From NCBI GenBank assembly GCA_013153915.1, contig JAADDL010000118.1, positions 1 to 8,076 on the forward strand: a stretch of DNA of 8,076 bases, written 5' to 3'. Below, piece by piece: positions 1 to 6,453 of the stretch. The notes under the pieces are model-generated. The model was not told the origin of the DNA. It did not search any database and saw only the letters and a list, made by a program, of their open reading frames with translations. Position 1 is the stretch's first letter; each line of letters starts with the position of its first letter. A program made the position numbers and the translations under genes. The stretch comes from Campylobacterota bacterium. GTDB lineage: Bacteria > Campylobacterota > Campylobacteria > Campylobacterales > JALSKU01.

Positions 1-46
1 GTGTAAGTCACAAATCATAATATGAAATATATTATATAGATACCAA

Positions 47-565
47 CTATTGTTTTAAAGAATATATATTTTTTTCTTCTACTTTTTTGCTAAATTCAGT
101 ATCCTCTCCTCTTGCGAGAGTTTCAGCTTGGGTTATCCACCCTTCCCTCTCTACTCTACCTTTAAAAGCTATGTAATTATCTATCCATTTAGCGTTATCT
201 TCAGTCCAAGATGCAATTTGGTCAAAATGAAATATACCAAGCTCATTAAGTAGTTTTTCCAATTTGGGACCAATACCCTTGATTTTCTTTAAATCATCAG
301 GTTCACCATCAAGAGGCCATGTAAGTGTTTCAGGTTTTTTGCCATTATCTTCGATTTTAGTTTCCAATGCAACACTTACAGGTTCAGGTGTCGTTTTTAT
401 TTCAGGCTGAACAGTGATAGTATTGTTTTTTTTCACAGTTATCTCGTCATCATGTTCTTCACATTTTTTAATTGTTCCGAAAAGGTATCCGATAATAAAT
501 CCTATTAGCGCCGCAATAACTAAACAAATAAGCATTTGCATAGATAAGTTCAATAAATTGCTCAT
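47..565 (-). CDS. Membrane-anchored helix-hairpin-helix (H3TH, COG3743-like) protein
   Basis: A 172-aa protein of unknown exact function. Seen: one hydrophobic segment at about residues 8-30, followed by TIKK, which by the positive-inside rule puts the rest in the cytoplasm. A charged, low-complexity linker covers about 35-85. A compact C-terminal domain at about 88-153 contains DLKKIKGIGPKLEKLL and then GRVEREGW and QAETLARG. Known: this domain is the helix-hairpin-helix type of COG3743 ('predicted flap endonuclease-1-like 5' DNA nuclease'), which also occurs fused to NuoE or ribosomal protein L21 in other bacteria; DNA binding is predicted and nuclease activity is not established. The start is the ATG at 563-565, preceded by a perfect AGGAGG 5 nt away. 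It is the second gene of a unit with the upstream OmpA-family gene and is probably translationally coupled to it. The stop is a TAG at 47-49. Family assignment is fairly sure; biological role is unknown. Confidence 0.82.
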   Translation of the reverse strand: MSNLLNLSMQMLICLVIAALIGFIIGYLFGTIKKCEEHDDEITVKKNNTITVQPEIKTTPEPVSVALETKIEDNGKKPETLTWPLDGEPDDLKKIKGIGPKLEKLLNELGIFHFDQIASWTEDNAKWIDNYIAFKGRVEREGWITQAETLARGEDTEFSKKVEEKNIYSLKQ

Positions 566-570
566 TTAAT

Positions 571-577
571 CCTCCTA
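571..577 (-). promoter_or_regulatory. Ribosome-binding site overlapping upstream stop codon
   Basis: On the minus strand the bases read TAGGAGG. The TAG (577-575) is the stop of the OmpA-family gene and AGGAGG (576-571) is a perfect Shine-Dalgarno sequence for the helix-hairpin-helix gene starting at 565. A ribosome terminating on the first gene would sit on the initiation site of the second, so translational coupling and matched stoichiometry are likely. Confidence 0.8.
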
Positions 578-1621
578 TTGTAATACTTTAAATTCAACCC
601 TTCTATTTATAGCTCTATGCGATTTTGTATCATTTTTTACAAGCGGCTTAGATTCTCCATAACCGATTGTTGAAAGTCTATCAGATTTTATACCATGTTT
701 TACAAGGTAGTTTTTTACCGCCAAAGCTCTTCTTTCACTCAATCTTTGATTTCTAGATTCAAGCCCTTCAGAATCCGTATGCCCTTCTATCTGTATCTTT
801 ATATGAGAATATTTTTTTAATATTTTACTTATTTGATTTAGTATCATTCTGCTTTCTTGGGTTAGAGTATCGCTAGCTCTTAAAAATTTTATACGAGTAT
901 TTTTTAATATCCCGTTTATTTCTTGATATGCAGATTGTTTCTCTTTTTCGATTTTAGCTTTTTTTTCTTGTGTAATCGTTTGTGTCTCATTTTTATCAGA
1001 CAGTGATTTTGTGGTGCTATTTGTATCGGATAGTAAGTTTTGCGTTGTATTTGTCTCTACAACTCTTTCAACAATTTTTGTGTCACTTATGACTTGTATA
1101 TCTTTGTCTGAATTTACGGCAGTTTGCAAAAGTGTTTTTTCATCTTTTTTATCATACGCTTTACCGTTAATTTTTAATACCCCATGTTTGTATTCAACAA
1201 CACCCTCTTTATATGATGATAAATTTTGACATAATTTAACTATGGCATCAACCATTTTGGGATTATCTGTAGCATAATCAAGGCTCACCGATAGCTTAAT
1301 AGGCAATTTTATAGAACTCTTAATACCGTCCGATACTTTTTTGATATCCTTATTTGTCGGAAAAACACCATACAAAGTAATTCCATTTTCATCTTTAACA
1401 ATTTTAAATGTTATATCATTTTTTCTTTTTACAGGTTTTTTGCCGGAGATGATTTTTGCGGTATTTGTTATTGTTTTACCATTTTTATGTTTTATCATTT
1501 TATTAGCATGGATATTGCTTGCTTGTTGTTTGGAGAGTTCGTCTTGTTTACTCCAAAGACATATGATAAAAAATAGTACTAAAATTATTACCCAAAGCCA
1601 CATCCATCCGCGACGAGACAT
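575..1621 (-). CDS. Inner-membrane-anchored OmpA-family peptidoglycan-binding protein
   Basis: A 348-aa protein. Seen: N-terminal MSRR followed by a Trp-rich membrane segment at about residues 6-23, with no lipobox and no evident cleavage site, so it is probably an uncleaved inner-membrane anchor. A region at about 69-180 has two alternating beta/alpha units (around ITLYGVFP and VVEYKHGVLKINGKAY), resembling BON/OmpATb-like domains; this part is less certain. A Thr/Lys/Glu-rich linker, possibly coiled, covers about 185-235. The C-terminal OmpA-like domain at about 240-348 contains GHTDSEG, LSERRA, IGYGES and NRRVEF. D283 and R298 match the Asp/Arg pair that binds diaminopimelate in OmpA domains (Asp271/Arg286 in Acinetobacter OmpA). 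It should bind peptidoglycan in the periplasm. There is no beta-barrel, so it is not an OmpA porin. The start ATG at 1621 has GAGGAG (1632-1627) 5 nt upstream. First gene of a two-gene unit with the helix-hairpin-helix gene. Confidence 0.88.
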   Translation of the reverse strand: MSRRGWMWLWVIILVLFFIICLWSKQDELSKQQASNIHANKMIKHKNGKTITNTAKIISGKKPVKRKNDITFKIVKDENGITLYGVFPTNKDIKKVSDGIKSSIKLPIKLSVSLDYATDNPKMVDAIVKLCQNLSSYKEGVVEYKHGVLKINGKAYDKKDEKTLLQTAVNSDKDIQVISDTKIVERVVETNTTQNLLSDTNSTTKSLSDKNETQTITQEKKAKIEKEKQSAYQEINGILKNTRIKFLRASDTLTQESRMILNQISKILKKYSHIKIQIEGHTDSEGLESRNQRLSERRALAVKNYLVKHGIKSDRLSTIGYGESKPLVKNDTKSHRAINRRVEFKVLQ

Positions 1622-1668
1622 ATTAACTCCTCATTGGTATAAAAAACTACGGTATTTTGATTATTACT

Positions 1669-1697
1669 ATTATAATGTTATAAAAAAATTTTTATAA
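1669..1697 (-). promoter_or_regulatory. Possible second promoter of OmpA-family unit
   Basis: On the minus strand a perfect TATAAT lies at 1674-1669, with a weak TTATAA at 1697-1692, a 17-nt spacing. The -35 part falls inside the palindrome at 1677-1698. In such AT-rich DNA a TATAAT can occur by chance, and the promoter at 1715-1744 is the better candidate. Confidence 0.3.
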
Positions 1698-1698
1698 C
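1677..1698. repeat. Perfect 10-bp AT-only inverted repeat upstream of OmpA-family gene
   Basis: Arms GTTATAAAAA (1677-1686) and TTTTTATAAC (1689-1698) are separated by two A residues. The palindrome lies in the predicted 5' untranslated region, between the promoter at 1715-1744 and the start codon at 1621. It could be an operator, or a weak RNA hairpin in the leader. It is too AT-rich to be a convincing intrinsic terminator. Confidence 0.6.
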
Positions 1699-1714
1699 AA
1701 ATAACCGTATCGGA

Positions 1715-1744
1715 ATAATAGCAATAGCGATACACTTTTGTCAA
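1715..1744 (-). promoter_or_regulatory. Sigma70-type promoter for the OmpA / helix-hairpin-helix unit
   Basis: Read on the minus strand: consensus TTGACA at 1744-1739, an 18-nt spacer, then TATTAT at 1720-1715. The start of transcription would be near 1707, giving a leader of about 85 nt that contains the palindrome at 1677-1698. This is the best -35/-10 pair in the 184-nt gap between thiL and the OmpA-family gene, and it implies that the unit is transcribed separately from thiL. Confidence 0.6.
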
Positions 1745-1805
1745 GATAGACACCGTATTTTATCAAATTTTAACAAAAAAATTGAATTAGTTTCATTAAT
1801 TAAGA

Positions 1806-2624
1806 TCAAAAATGGTTTTCTTTGCAGATATTTTTATATTTTCCTCTAATAGCTTTTGCAAAGATTGTTATGGGAGTTTTATGTTTTTTGGCGATATTTC
1901 GGATGATCTTTATATTTTTTTTATCAAATGTAAATAAGATTTCATACTCTTCCCCACTACAAAGTTCATATTTTTTAAATTTTTTCAAAAATTTAAAACC
2001 AATTTTATTTATTTTGGACAATCTTGATAGATCTTTGCTTAACCCGTCAGATATATCCAATGAAGTGTTTATCCACCTCGAAGCTTCATAAAAAAAATTT
2101 TCTCTTAATATAGGTTTTATAAATTTTGAATTTGAAGTCGTTTTATTATATCTCAACGCTTTAACAAGCTCTTTTCCTACGTTTCCGATATCACCCGTAA
2201 AAGCCACGAGATCTCCCGCTTTTACCCCTTTTCTATTTACGGGTTTTTTAGTGTAAGACAAAATAGTGACAGATATATCTATCCTATCCCCGCTTACGGT
2301 ATCACCCCCTATGATATTTATACCGTATTTTTTGCAAATATCGTTAAAGCCGTTTCTTATCTCTCTCATCTGTTTTGCCGTAATATCTTTTGGAAGTTTT
2401 ATGCCTATCAACGCATATTTTGGTATAGCATTCATAACTATTGCATCGGATATATTTATAAGCATACTTTTTTGAGCTATTTGATAGAGGCTCATCCAAT
2501 CTCTTTTAAAATGTATATTTTCGCAAAAAAGGTCTTTGCTAACTACCATGTCGTTTATCAAAGCACCGTCGTCTCCGATATATTTTTTATCAAACAGGGA
2601 TATAAAATAGTCTTCTTTATTCAA
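1806..2624 (-). CDS. thiL: Thiamine-monophosphate kinase
   Basis: Phosphorylates thiamine monophosphate to thiamine diphosphate with ATP, the last step of cofactor synthesis, in the cytoplasm. The 272-aa product has the ThiL/PurM-type signatures in order: IGDDGAL (16-22), NISDAIVMNAIP (57-68), IIGGDTVSGD (104-113), a RKGVKAGD segment (131-138), DISDGLSKDL (190-199) and GEEYEILF (224-231). The acidic residues of GDD, SD, GGD and DISD are the expected Mg/nucleotide ligands. It is shorter than E. coli ThiL (about 325 aa), mostly through a short N-terminus and a compact segment before GEEYEILF; all motifs are present, so it does not look truncated. The start is TTG at 2624-2622; the next in-frame Met is residue 26, beyond the GDD motif. 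AAAAAGG (2637-2631) lies 6 nt upstream. It stands alone, divergent from sdhA. The gene is strikingly AT-rich and Lys/Ile-rich compared with sdhABE. Confidence 0.93.
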   Translation of the reverse strand: MNKEDYFISLFDKKYIGDDGALINDMVVSKDLFCENIHFKRDWMSLYQIAQKSMLINISDAIVMNAIPKYALIGIKLPKDITAKQMREIRNGFNDICKKYGINIIGGDTVSGDRIDISVTILSYTKKPVNRKGVKAGDLVAFTGDIGNVGKELVKALRYNKTTSNSKFIKPILRENFFYEASRWINTSLDISDGLSKDLSRLSKINKIGFKFLKKFKKYELCSGEEYEILFTFDKKNIKIIRNIAKKHKTPITIFAKAIRGKYKNICKENHF

Positions 2625-2654
2625 AATTTACCTTTTTGTGAGTATAAAAATGGT

Positions 2655-2683
2655 ATTATAACAAAAAGAAATCAATTTGTTAT
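2655..2683 (-). promoter_or_regulatory. Probable thiL promoter
   Basis: On the minus strand a perfect TATAAT lies at 2660-2655, with ATAACA (four of six matches to TTGACA) at 2683-2678, a 17-nt spacer. The expected transcription start near 2648 leaves a leader of about 24 nt before the TTG start, too short for a thiamine-diphosphate riboswitch. Confidence 0.45.
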
Positions 2684-2741
2684 TTATAAATGTGTATAAA
2701 GGTAACAGTTATCCGTTTTTTGCATAAAAAAGTGTTACATT

Positions 2742-2784
2742 TTGTATTTTTTAAACTAAATGTTTGTACAATGTACCCTATAAA
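2742..2784 (+). promoter_or_regulatory. Probable sdhABE promoter region
   Basis: Two -10-like boxes lie upstream of sdhA: TACAAT (2767-2772), with TTGTAT at 2742-2747 but a long 19-nt spacer, and TATAAA (2779-2784) without a good -35 box. The 8-bp palindrome TTGTACAA (2764-2771) overlaps the first. A promoter is required here because thiL is divergent, but which box is used cannot be decided by eye. Confidence 0.4.
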
Positions 2785-2793
2785 ATTTGAAAG

Positions 2794-2799
2794 TAAGGA
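2794..2799 (+). promoter_or_regulatory. Ribosome-binding site deciding the sdhA start
   Basis: AAGGAA lies 8 nt before ATG 2808. It falls inside the seven-codon extension that a TTG start at 2787 would give, which argues that the ATG is the real start. Confidence 0.7.
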
Positions 2800-2807
2800 A
2801 TTGCCAT

Positions 2808-4529
2808 ATGAGCATACCAATTCATCATTATGACGCTATTATAGTGGGAGCGGGCTTGGCTGGCTTGGCCGCCGCAAGAGAACTTGAAAGCCACGGAAAG
2901 CATGTTGCGGTTATCAGTAAGCTTCATCCTTTAAGAAGCCACTCCGGAGCCGCACAAGGCGGTATAAACGCCGCTTTAAAAGAGGAAGACAGTATAGAGT
3001 CGCATATGTTCGATACGATAAAAGGTAGCGACTATCTTGCAGACCAAGATGCCGTTAAGCTTATGTGCGAAGGTGCGCCCGAAACGGTAAGATGGGCTGA
3101 GAGTATGGGAGCGGCTTTTAGTAGAGAAAAAGACGGGACTATCGCACAAAGACCTTTTGGAGGACAATCTTTTCCAAGAGCGTGTTTCGCAAAGGATAGA
3201 ACGGGTTTGACGCTACTTCAGACTATGTTTGAGCAAGCCGATAGAGACGGAGTTGAATATTGGGATGAGTGGTATGTGGCCGATATTATCCAAGAAAATA
3301 AAAATGTATACGGTGTTGTCGCATACAACCTAAGAACCCTCGAGCCTGCTATATTTAACGCTAGAGCCGTTATGTTGGCTACCGGCGGATACGCAAGAGC
3401 TTTTAAGATAAATTCAAACGCCCATGCAAATACGGGTGATGGTTTGTCTATATACGCTCGACACGGATTGCCTTTAAAAGATATGGAGTTTGTTCAATTC
3501 CATCCGACGGGGCTTGCTGGTACGGGTATACTCATAAGCGAAGCCGCCAGAGGCGAAGGCGGAAGGCTATTTAATAGCGAAGGCGAAAGATTTATGGAAA
3601 AGTATGCACCCGAAAAGATGGAGTTGGCGCCAAGAGATTTGGTAAGCAGATCGATAACCAAAGAGATACTTGAAGGCAGAGGCGTAGGTCCAAATAAAGA
3701 CGCCGTATATCTTGATTTGACTCATCTTGGTAAAGAGAAGATTCTCTCAAGACTGCCTGAACTTAGAGACCTTGCCATCACATTTTTGGGACTTGATATG
3801 ATAAAAGAGCCTATCATGATAGCGGCGACGGCTCACTACTCTATGGGCGGAATACCCGTCGATAATGACGGAAGGGCTAAACTCAACCAAGACCATAGGA
3901 TTCACGGTCTTTACGCTGCGGGAGAGTGCGCATGTGTCAGCGTACACGGAGCAAACCGACTCGGAGCAAACTCTTTGCTTGAAGCAATGTTTTTCGGAAG
4001 ACATGTAGGTCAAACTATCATAAAAGATTTGAGCGATAAAGATTTTCTAGTCCATAAAGAGCCCGACCAAAAAGACGCCGATAGAATGCTTGAAGAGATA
4101 AATAGGATAATGACGTCAAACGGCGACGAAAGAGTACCCGATCTTAGAAACGAGCTACAAGAGAGTATGACTCAAAATGCCGGTATCTTTAGAACCGAAG
4201 AGTCGCTCCAAAGACAAAAAAAGAAGATAAAAGAGCTTAGAGAGAGATTTAAGCATATAAGAATAGACGACAAATCAAAGATTTACAATACCGACCTTCA
4301 AGAGGCTATCGAGCTTGGGCATATGCTTGATTATTCTATGTTTATCGTTGAAGGAGCGATAGCTAGAAAAGAGAGTCGAGGCGCTCATTTTAGGGATGAT
4401 TATCCAAAAAGAGACGATGAAAACTTCTTGAAGCATACTTATGCGACTATGGATGAGAACGGTGAAATACATATGGAGTACAAAGATGTAAATCTTGGTA
4501 TTTTTGAGCCTCAAGAGAGAACATATTAG
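2808..4529 (+). CDS. sdhA: Succinate dehydrogenase/fumarate reductase flavoprotein subunit (E-type)
   Basis: Interconverts succinate and fumarate using covalently bound FAD and passes electrons to SdhB. The 573-aa product shows the Rossmann motif GAGLAG (14-19), RSHSGAAQGG with the likely FAD-linking His45, QFHPTG with His232, SEAARGEGG with Glu245 and Arg248, APRD with the catalytic-type Arg276, HYSMGG with His343 and GANRLGANS with Arg384; these match E. coli FrdA/SdhA active-site residues. Gln50 is the residue of E. coli SdhA, where FrdA has Glu. The start is ATG 2808, with AAGGAA (2794-2799) 8 nt upstream; a TTG at 2787 would add seven residues but lacks its own site. The N-terminus runs straight into the FAD fold without a twin-arginine signal, unlike periplasmic MfrA, so the enzyme should be cytoplasmic. 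First gene of sdhABE; 13 nt separate it from sdhB. The direction of catalysis in vivo is not shown by sequence. Confidence 0.95.
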   Translation: MSIPIHHYDAIIVGAGLAGLAAARELESHGKHVAVISKLHPLRSHSGAAQGGINAALKEEDSIESHMFDTIKGSDYLADQDAVKLMCEGAPETVRWAESMGAAFSREKDGTIAQRPFGGQSFPRACFAKDRTGLTLLQTMFEQADRDGVEYWDEWYVADIIQENKNVYGVVAYNLRTLEPAIFNARAVMLATGGYARAFKINSNAHANTGDGLSIYARHGLPLKDMEFVQFHPTGLAGTGILISEAARGEGGRLFNSEGERFMEKYAPEKMELAPRDLVSRSITKEILEGRGVGPNKDAVYLDLTHLGKEKILSRLPELRDLAITFLGLDMIKEPIMIAATAHYSMGGIPVDNDGRAKLNQDHRIHGLYAAGECACVSVHGANRLGANSLLEAMFFGRHVGQTIIKDLSDKDFLVHKEPDQKDADRMLEEINRIMTSNGDERVPDLRNELQESMTQNAGIFRTEESLQRQKKKIKELRERFKHIRIDDKSKIYNTDLQEAIELGHMLDYSMFIVEGAIARKESRGAHFRDDYPKRDDENFLKHTYATMDENGEIHMEYKDVNLGIFEPQERTY

Positions 4530-4542
4530 TGATGGAGTTACA

Positions 4543-5520
4543 ATGAAAAATTATAAAAAAAGAACCATAATATTTAATGTTTTTAGATTTAACAGTGAAA
4601 CAGACCATCTTCCACACTATAAAAAGTATGAGATGGAAGTTTCGCAAGATGAAGTGGTGCTTGATATTCTCAACAGAATAAAGTGGGAATTTGATGGGAG
4701 TTTTAGCTATAGAAGAAGTTGTAGGCACGGTATTTGCGGAAGTTGCGCTATAAAGGTCAATCAAAAACCGGTACTTTCTTGTAAAGAAAATGTTTTTCAT
4801 CTTGCCGATATGTTCGGTGATGAATTAACTCTTGAGCCTCAAGACGAAAAAAGAGCCATAAAAGATATGGTGATAGACAAGAAAAACTTTTGGCAAAAGT
4901 ACTCATCGGTCAAACCGTATCTTGTAGCGGAGGTGCAAAGTCATCCCACGAAAGAAAATATCATAACCCAAGAAGAAGCCGATATGCTTGATGAAGCGGA
5001 CTACTGTATCCAGTGCGGCAACTGCTTTTACGCTTGTCCCGCGGTAGGCGCTAACGAAGACTATCTAGGACCTGCGGCACTTTTGAAGGCTTTTAGATTC
5101 AATGCGGACGTTAGAGACGAAAGCAGATCAGAGAGGCTTGATATAGTAAATGAACCCGGAAGCGGAGTATGGGATTGCGTTAAGTGTTATGAGTGTGCCG
5201 AAGCTTGTCCGAAAGAGTTATCTCCTATAAGCAAAATCACAAAACTTCACAACCAAATCTTTGAAGACGGCAAAGCGCTCAACAATGTAGCCACCAGACA
5301 CGCCGTAGGCTTTAAATCCTCCATCAAAAAGCACGGTATACTTGATGAGGGTGAGCTTGTAAGATACAGCGAAGGCAATATAGGAGTATTGAAACATCTT
5401 CCGGAAGCTTACGCTATGTGGAAAAAGGGCAAGATTGTTATGCCTTGGGATATGCCAAACTCTAAAAACTTAGATGAAATCAAAAAGCTTGTTGATATAG
5501 CGTCAACGGTTGAATTTTAA
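4543..5520 (+). CDS. sdhB: Succinate dehydrogenase/fumarate reductase iron-sulfur subunit (E-type)
   Basis: Carries electrons between the SdhA flavin and SdhE. The 325-aa product has an N-terminal [2Fe-2S] ferredoxin domain with Cys60, Cys65, Cys68 and Cys80 (SCRHGICGSC...LSC). A C-terminal bacterial-ferredoxin-like domain follows, with Cys155/158/161/165 (CIQCGNCFYACP) and Cys212/215/218/222 (CVKCYECAEACP). In classical SdhB/FrdB the last motif is Cx5CxxxCP and holds a [3Fe-4S] cluster; here Cys215 fills the open position, as known for E-type enzymes, where a second [4Fe-4S] cluster replaces [3Fe-4S] (established in Acidianus, inferred here). It is longer than E. coli SdhB/FrdB (about 240 aa) because of a C-terminal tail after about residue 240. 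The start is ATG 4543, with GGAG (4534-4537) 5 nt upstream; an in-frame TTG at 4495 would overlap sdhA and lacks a site. It is 11 nt from sdhE. Confidence 0.95.
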   Translation: MKNYKKRTIIFNVFRFNSETDHLPHYKKYEMEVSQDEVVLDILNRIKWEFDGSFSYRRSCRHGICGSCAIKVNQKPVLSCKENVFHLADMFGDELTLEPQDEKRAIKDMVIDKKNFWQKYSSVKPYLVAEVQSHPTKENIITQEEADMLDEADYCIQCGNCFYACPAVGANEDYLGPAALLKAFRFNADVRDESRSERLDIVNEPGSGVWDCVKCYECAEACPKELSPISKITKLHNQIFEDGKALNNVATRHAVGFKSSIKKHGILDEGELVRYSEGNIGVLKHLPEAYAMWKKGKIVMPWDMPNSKNLDEIKKLVDIASTVEF

Positions 5521-5531
5521 GGAGTACGAAA

Positions 5532-6410
5532 ATGAGTAAGTTAAAATATGCACTTTATACCGGTTGCACGGCAAAGGAGAGTACTCCGGAACTTTTAAAA
5601 TCAACATTAGCCGTAGCGAAAGCGCTTGATATAGAGCTTGTTCAGCTTGATGAGGCGAGTTGTTGCGGTGCTAGTCACCTGCAAGACTTTGACGACTTTT
5701 TGTCGTTAACTCTAAATGCCAGAAATATATGTTATGCGGAAAAACTGGGTTTGACTATGGTGACTATCTGCAACACTTGTCAGCTAAATAGCTCTATGAC
5801 AAAAGAGAGGTTAGACAGCGACGAAAAATTGAAAACTAAAGTCAACCAAAAACTTAACGAAGTGGGGCTGGAGTATAAAGGAAATGTAGAAGTCAAACAC
5901 TTTTTGTATGCCCTAATAGACGATATCGGGATTGAAGAGATAGCAAAAAGGGTAAAAAGACCTCTAAAAGAGTTAAATATCGCTCCATTTTACGGATGTC
6001 ACAACATTAGACCGAGCGAATTGCACAAGAAAAATAACGGCGGAGAAAATCCTTATGTACCCGATTCGCTTGAGAGATTGATAGATGCTATAGGCGGTAA
6101 CGCTATCGACTATGAGCACAAAAACAAATGTTGCGGTTTTCATGTCGAATTACAAGCTCCGAAAACCGCAAATAGACTATCGGGAGACGCAATGCTTGAT
6201 GCTATCGACAACAATGCCGATGTAGTCGTTACCCCCTGCCCTCTTTGTCATCTAAGACTTGATGTTCAGCAACACAACATCTCAAAAGAGGTGGGCAGAG
6301 ATGTTGATATGCCTATACTTCATCTGCCTCAAATGCTTGGTTTGGCTCTTGGTATCGACCCCGATGAGCTTGGACTTCAGCACAATGTCAGTGAAATAAA
6401 TTTTCTCTAA
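5532..6410 (+). CDS. sdhE: CCG-domain (HdrB-like) quinone-reactive subunit of E-type succinate dehydrogenase/fumarate reductase
   Basis: Third subunit of the SdhABE complex, replacing the haem-containing membrane anchors SdhC/SdhD. The 292-aa product has two complete cysteine-rich (CCG, PF02754-type) domains: Cys12-x31-Cys44-Cys45-x34-Cys80-x2-Cys83 and Cys156-x43-Cys200-Cys201-x34-Cys236-x2-Cys239. Known: such motifs in heterodisulfide reductase HdrB bind unusual non-cubane [4Fe-4S] clusters, and the homologous MfrE/SdhE subunits pass electrons to or from menaquinone or methylmenaquinone. No transmembrane helix is visible, so membrane attachment would be by amphipathic helices (inference). 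The start is ATG 5532 with GGAG (5521-5524) 7 nt upstream, directly abutting the sdhB stop (TAAGGAG), which suggests translational coupling. Last gene of the operon. It is unrelated to the flavinylation factor also called SdhE in gammaproteobacteria. Alone it could be called HdrB, but the operon context makes the Sdh role clear. Confidence 0.92.
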   Translation: MSKLKYALYTGCTAKESTPELLKSTLAVAKALDIELVQLDEASCCGASHLQDFDDFLSLTLNARNICYAEKLGLTMVTICNTCQLNSSMTKERLDSDEKLKTKVNQKLNEVGLEYKGNVEVKHFLYALIDDIGIEEIAKRVKRPLKELNIAPFYGCHNIRPSELHKKNNGGENPYVPDSLERLIDAIGGNAIDYEHKNKCCGFHVELQAPKTANRLSGDAMLDAIDNNADVVVTPCPLCHLRLDVQQHNISKEVGRDVDMPILHLPQMLGLALGIDPDELGLQHNVSEINFL

Positions 6411-6418
6411 ATTAAACA

Positions 6419-6453
6419 AATATAAATAGGATATTTTATATCCTATTTATATT
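6419..6453. repeat. Perfect 16-bp inverted repeat between sdhE and the superoxide reductase gene
   Basis: Arms at 6419-6434 and 6438-6453 are exact reverse complements around a TTT loop; the core is AGGATAT / ATATCCT. It begins 9 nt after the sdhE stop and touches the -35 box of the next promoter. As RNA it would form a long hairpin and may end or stabilise the sdhABE transcript. It lacks a following T-run and has only two or three G-C pairs, so it is not a standard intrinsic terminator; an operator role is equally possible. Confidence 0.75.

Noticed and set aside
17..35. Small inverted repeat ATAATAT / ATATTAT after the helix-hairpin-helix gene as a terminator
   Set aside because: Only 7 bp, all A-T, and no T-run follows on the minus strand; expected by chance in such AT-rich DNA.
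1341..1697. Plus-strand open frame opposite the OmpA-family gene with hydrophobic translation
   Set aside because: The hydrophobicity is the complement of AT-rich Lys/Asn codons; the frame ends in a Tyr run produced by the AT-rich leader. The minus-strand gene has motifs and a ribosome-binding site.
2625..2654. Thiamine-diphosphate riboswitch in the thiL leader
   Set aside because: The predicted leader is about 24 nt and shows none of the conserved THI-box elements.
3747..4013. Minus-strand open frame inside sdhA
   Set aside because: It lies wholly within a conserved flavoprotein gene, has low-complexity Ser/Val-rich translation and no ribosome-binding site or family match.
4495..4542. TTG start giving sdhB a 16-residue N-terminal extension overlapping sdhA
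   Set aside because: No ribosome-binding site precedes it, whereas ATG 4543 has GGAG at ideal spacing and begins where SdhB proteins normally begin.
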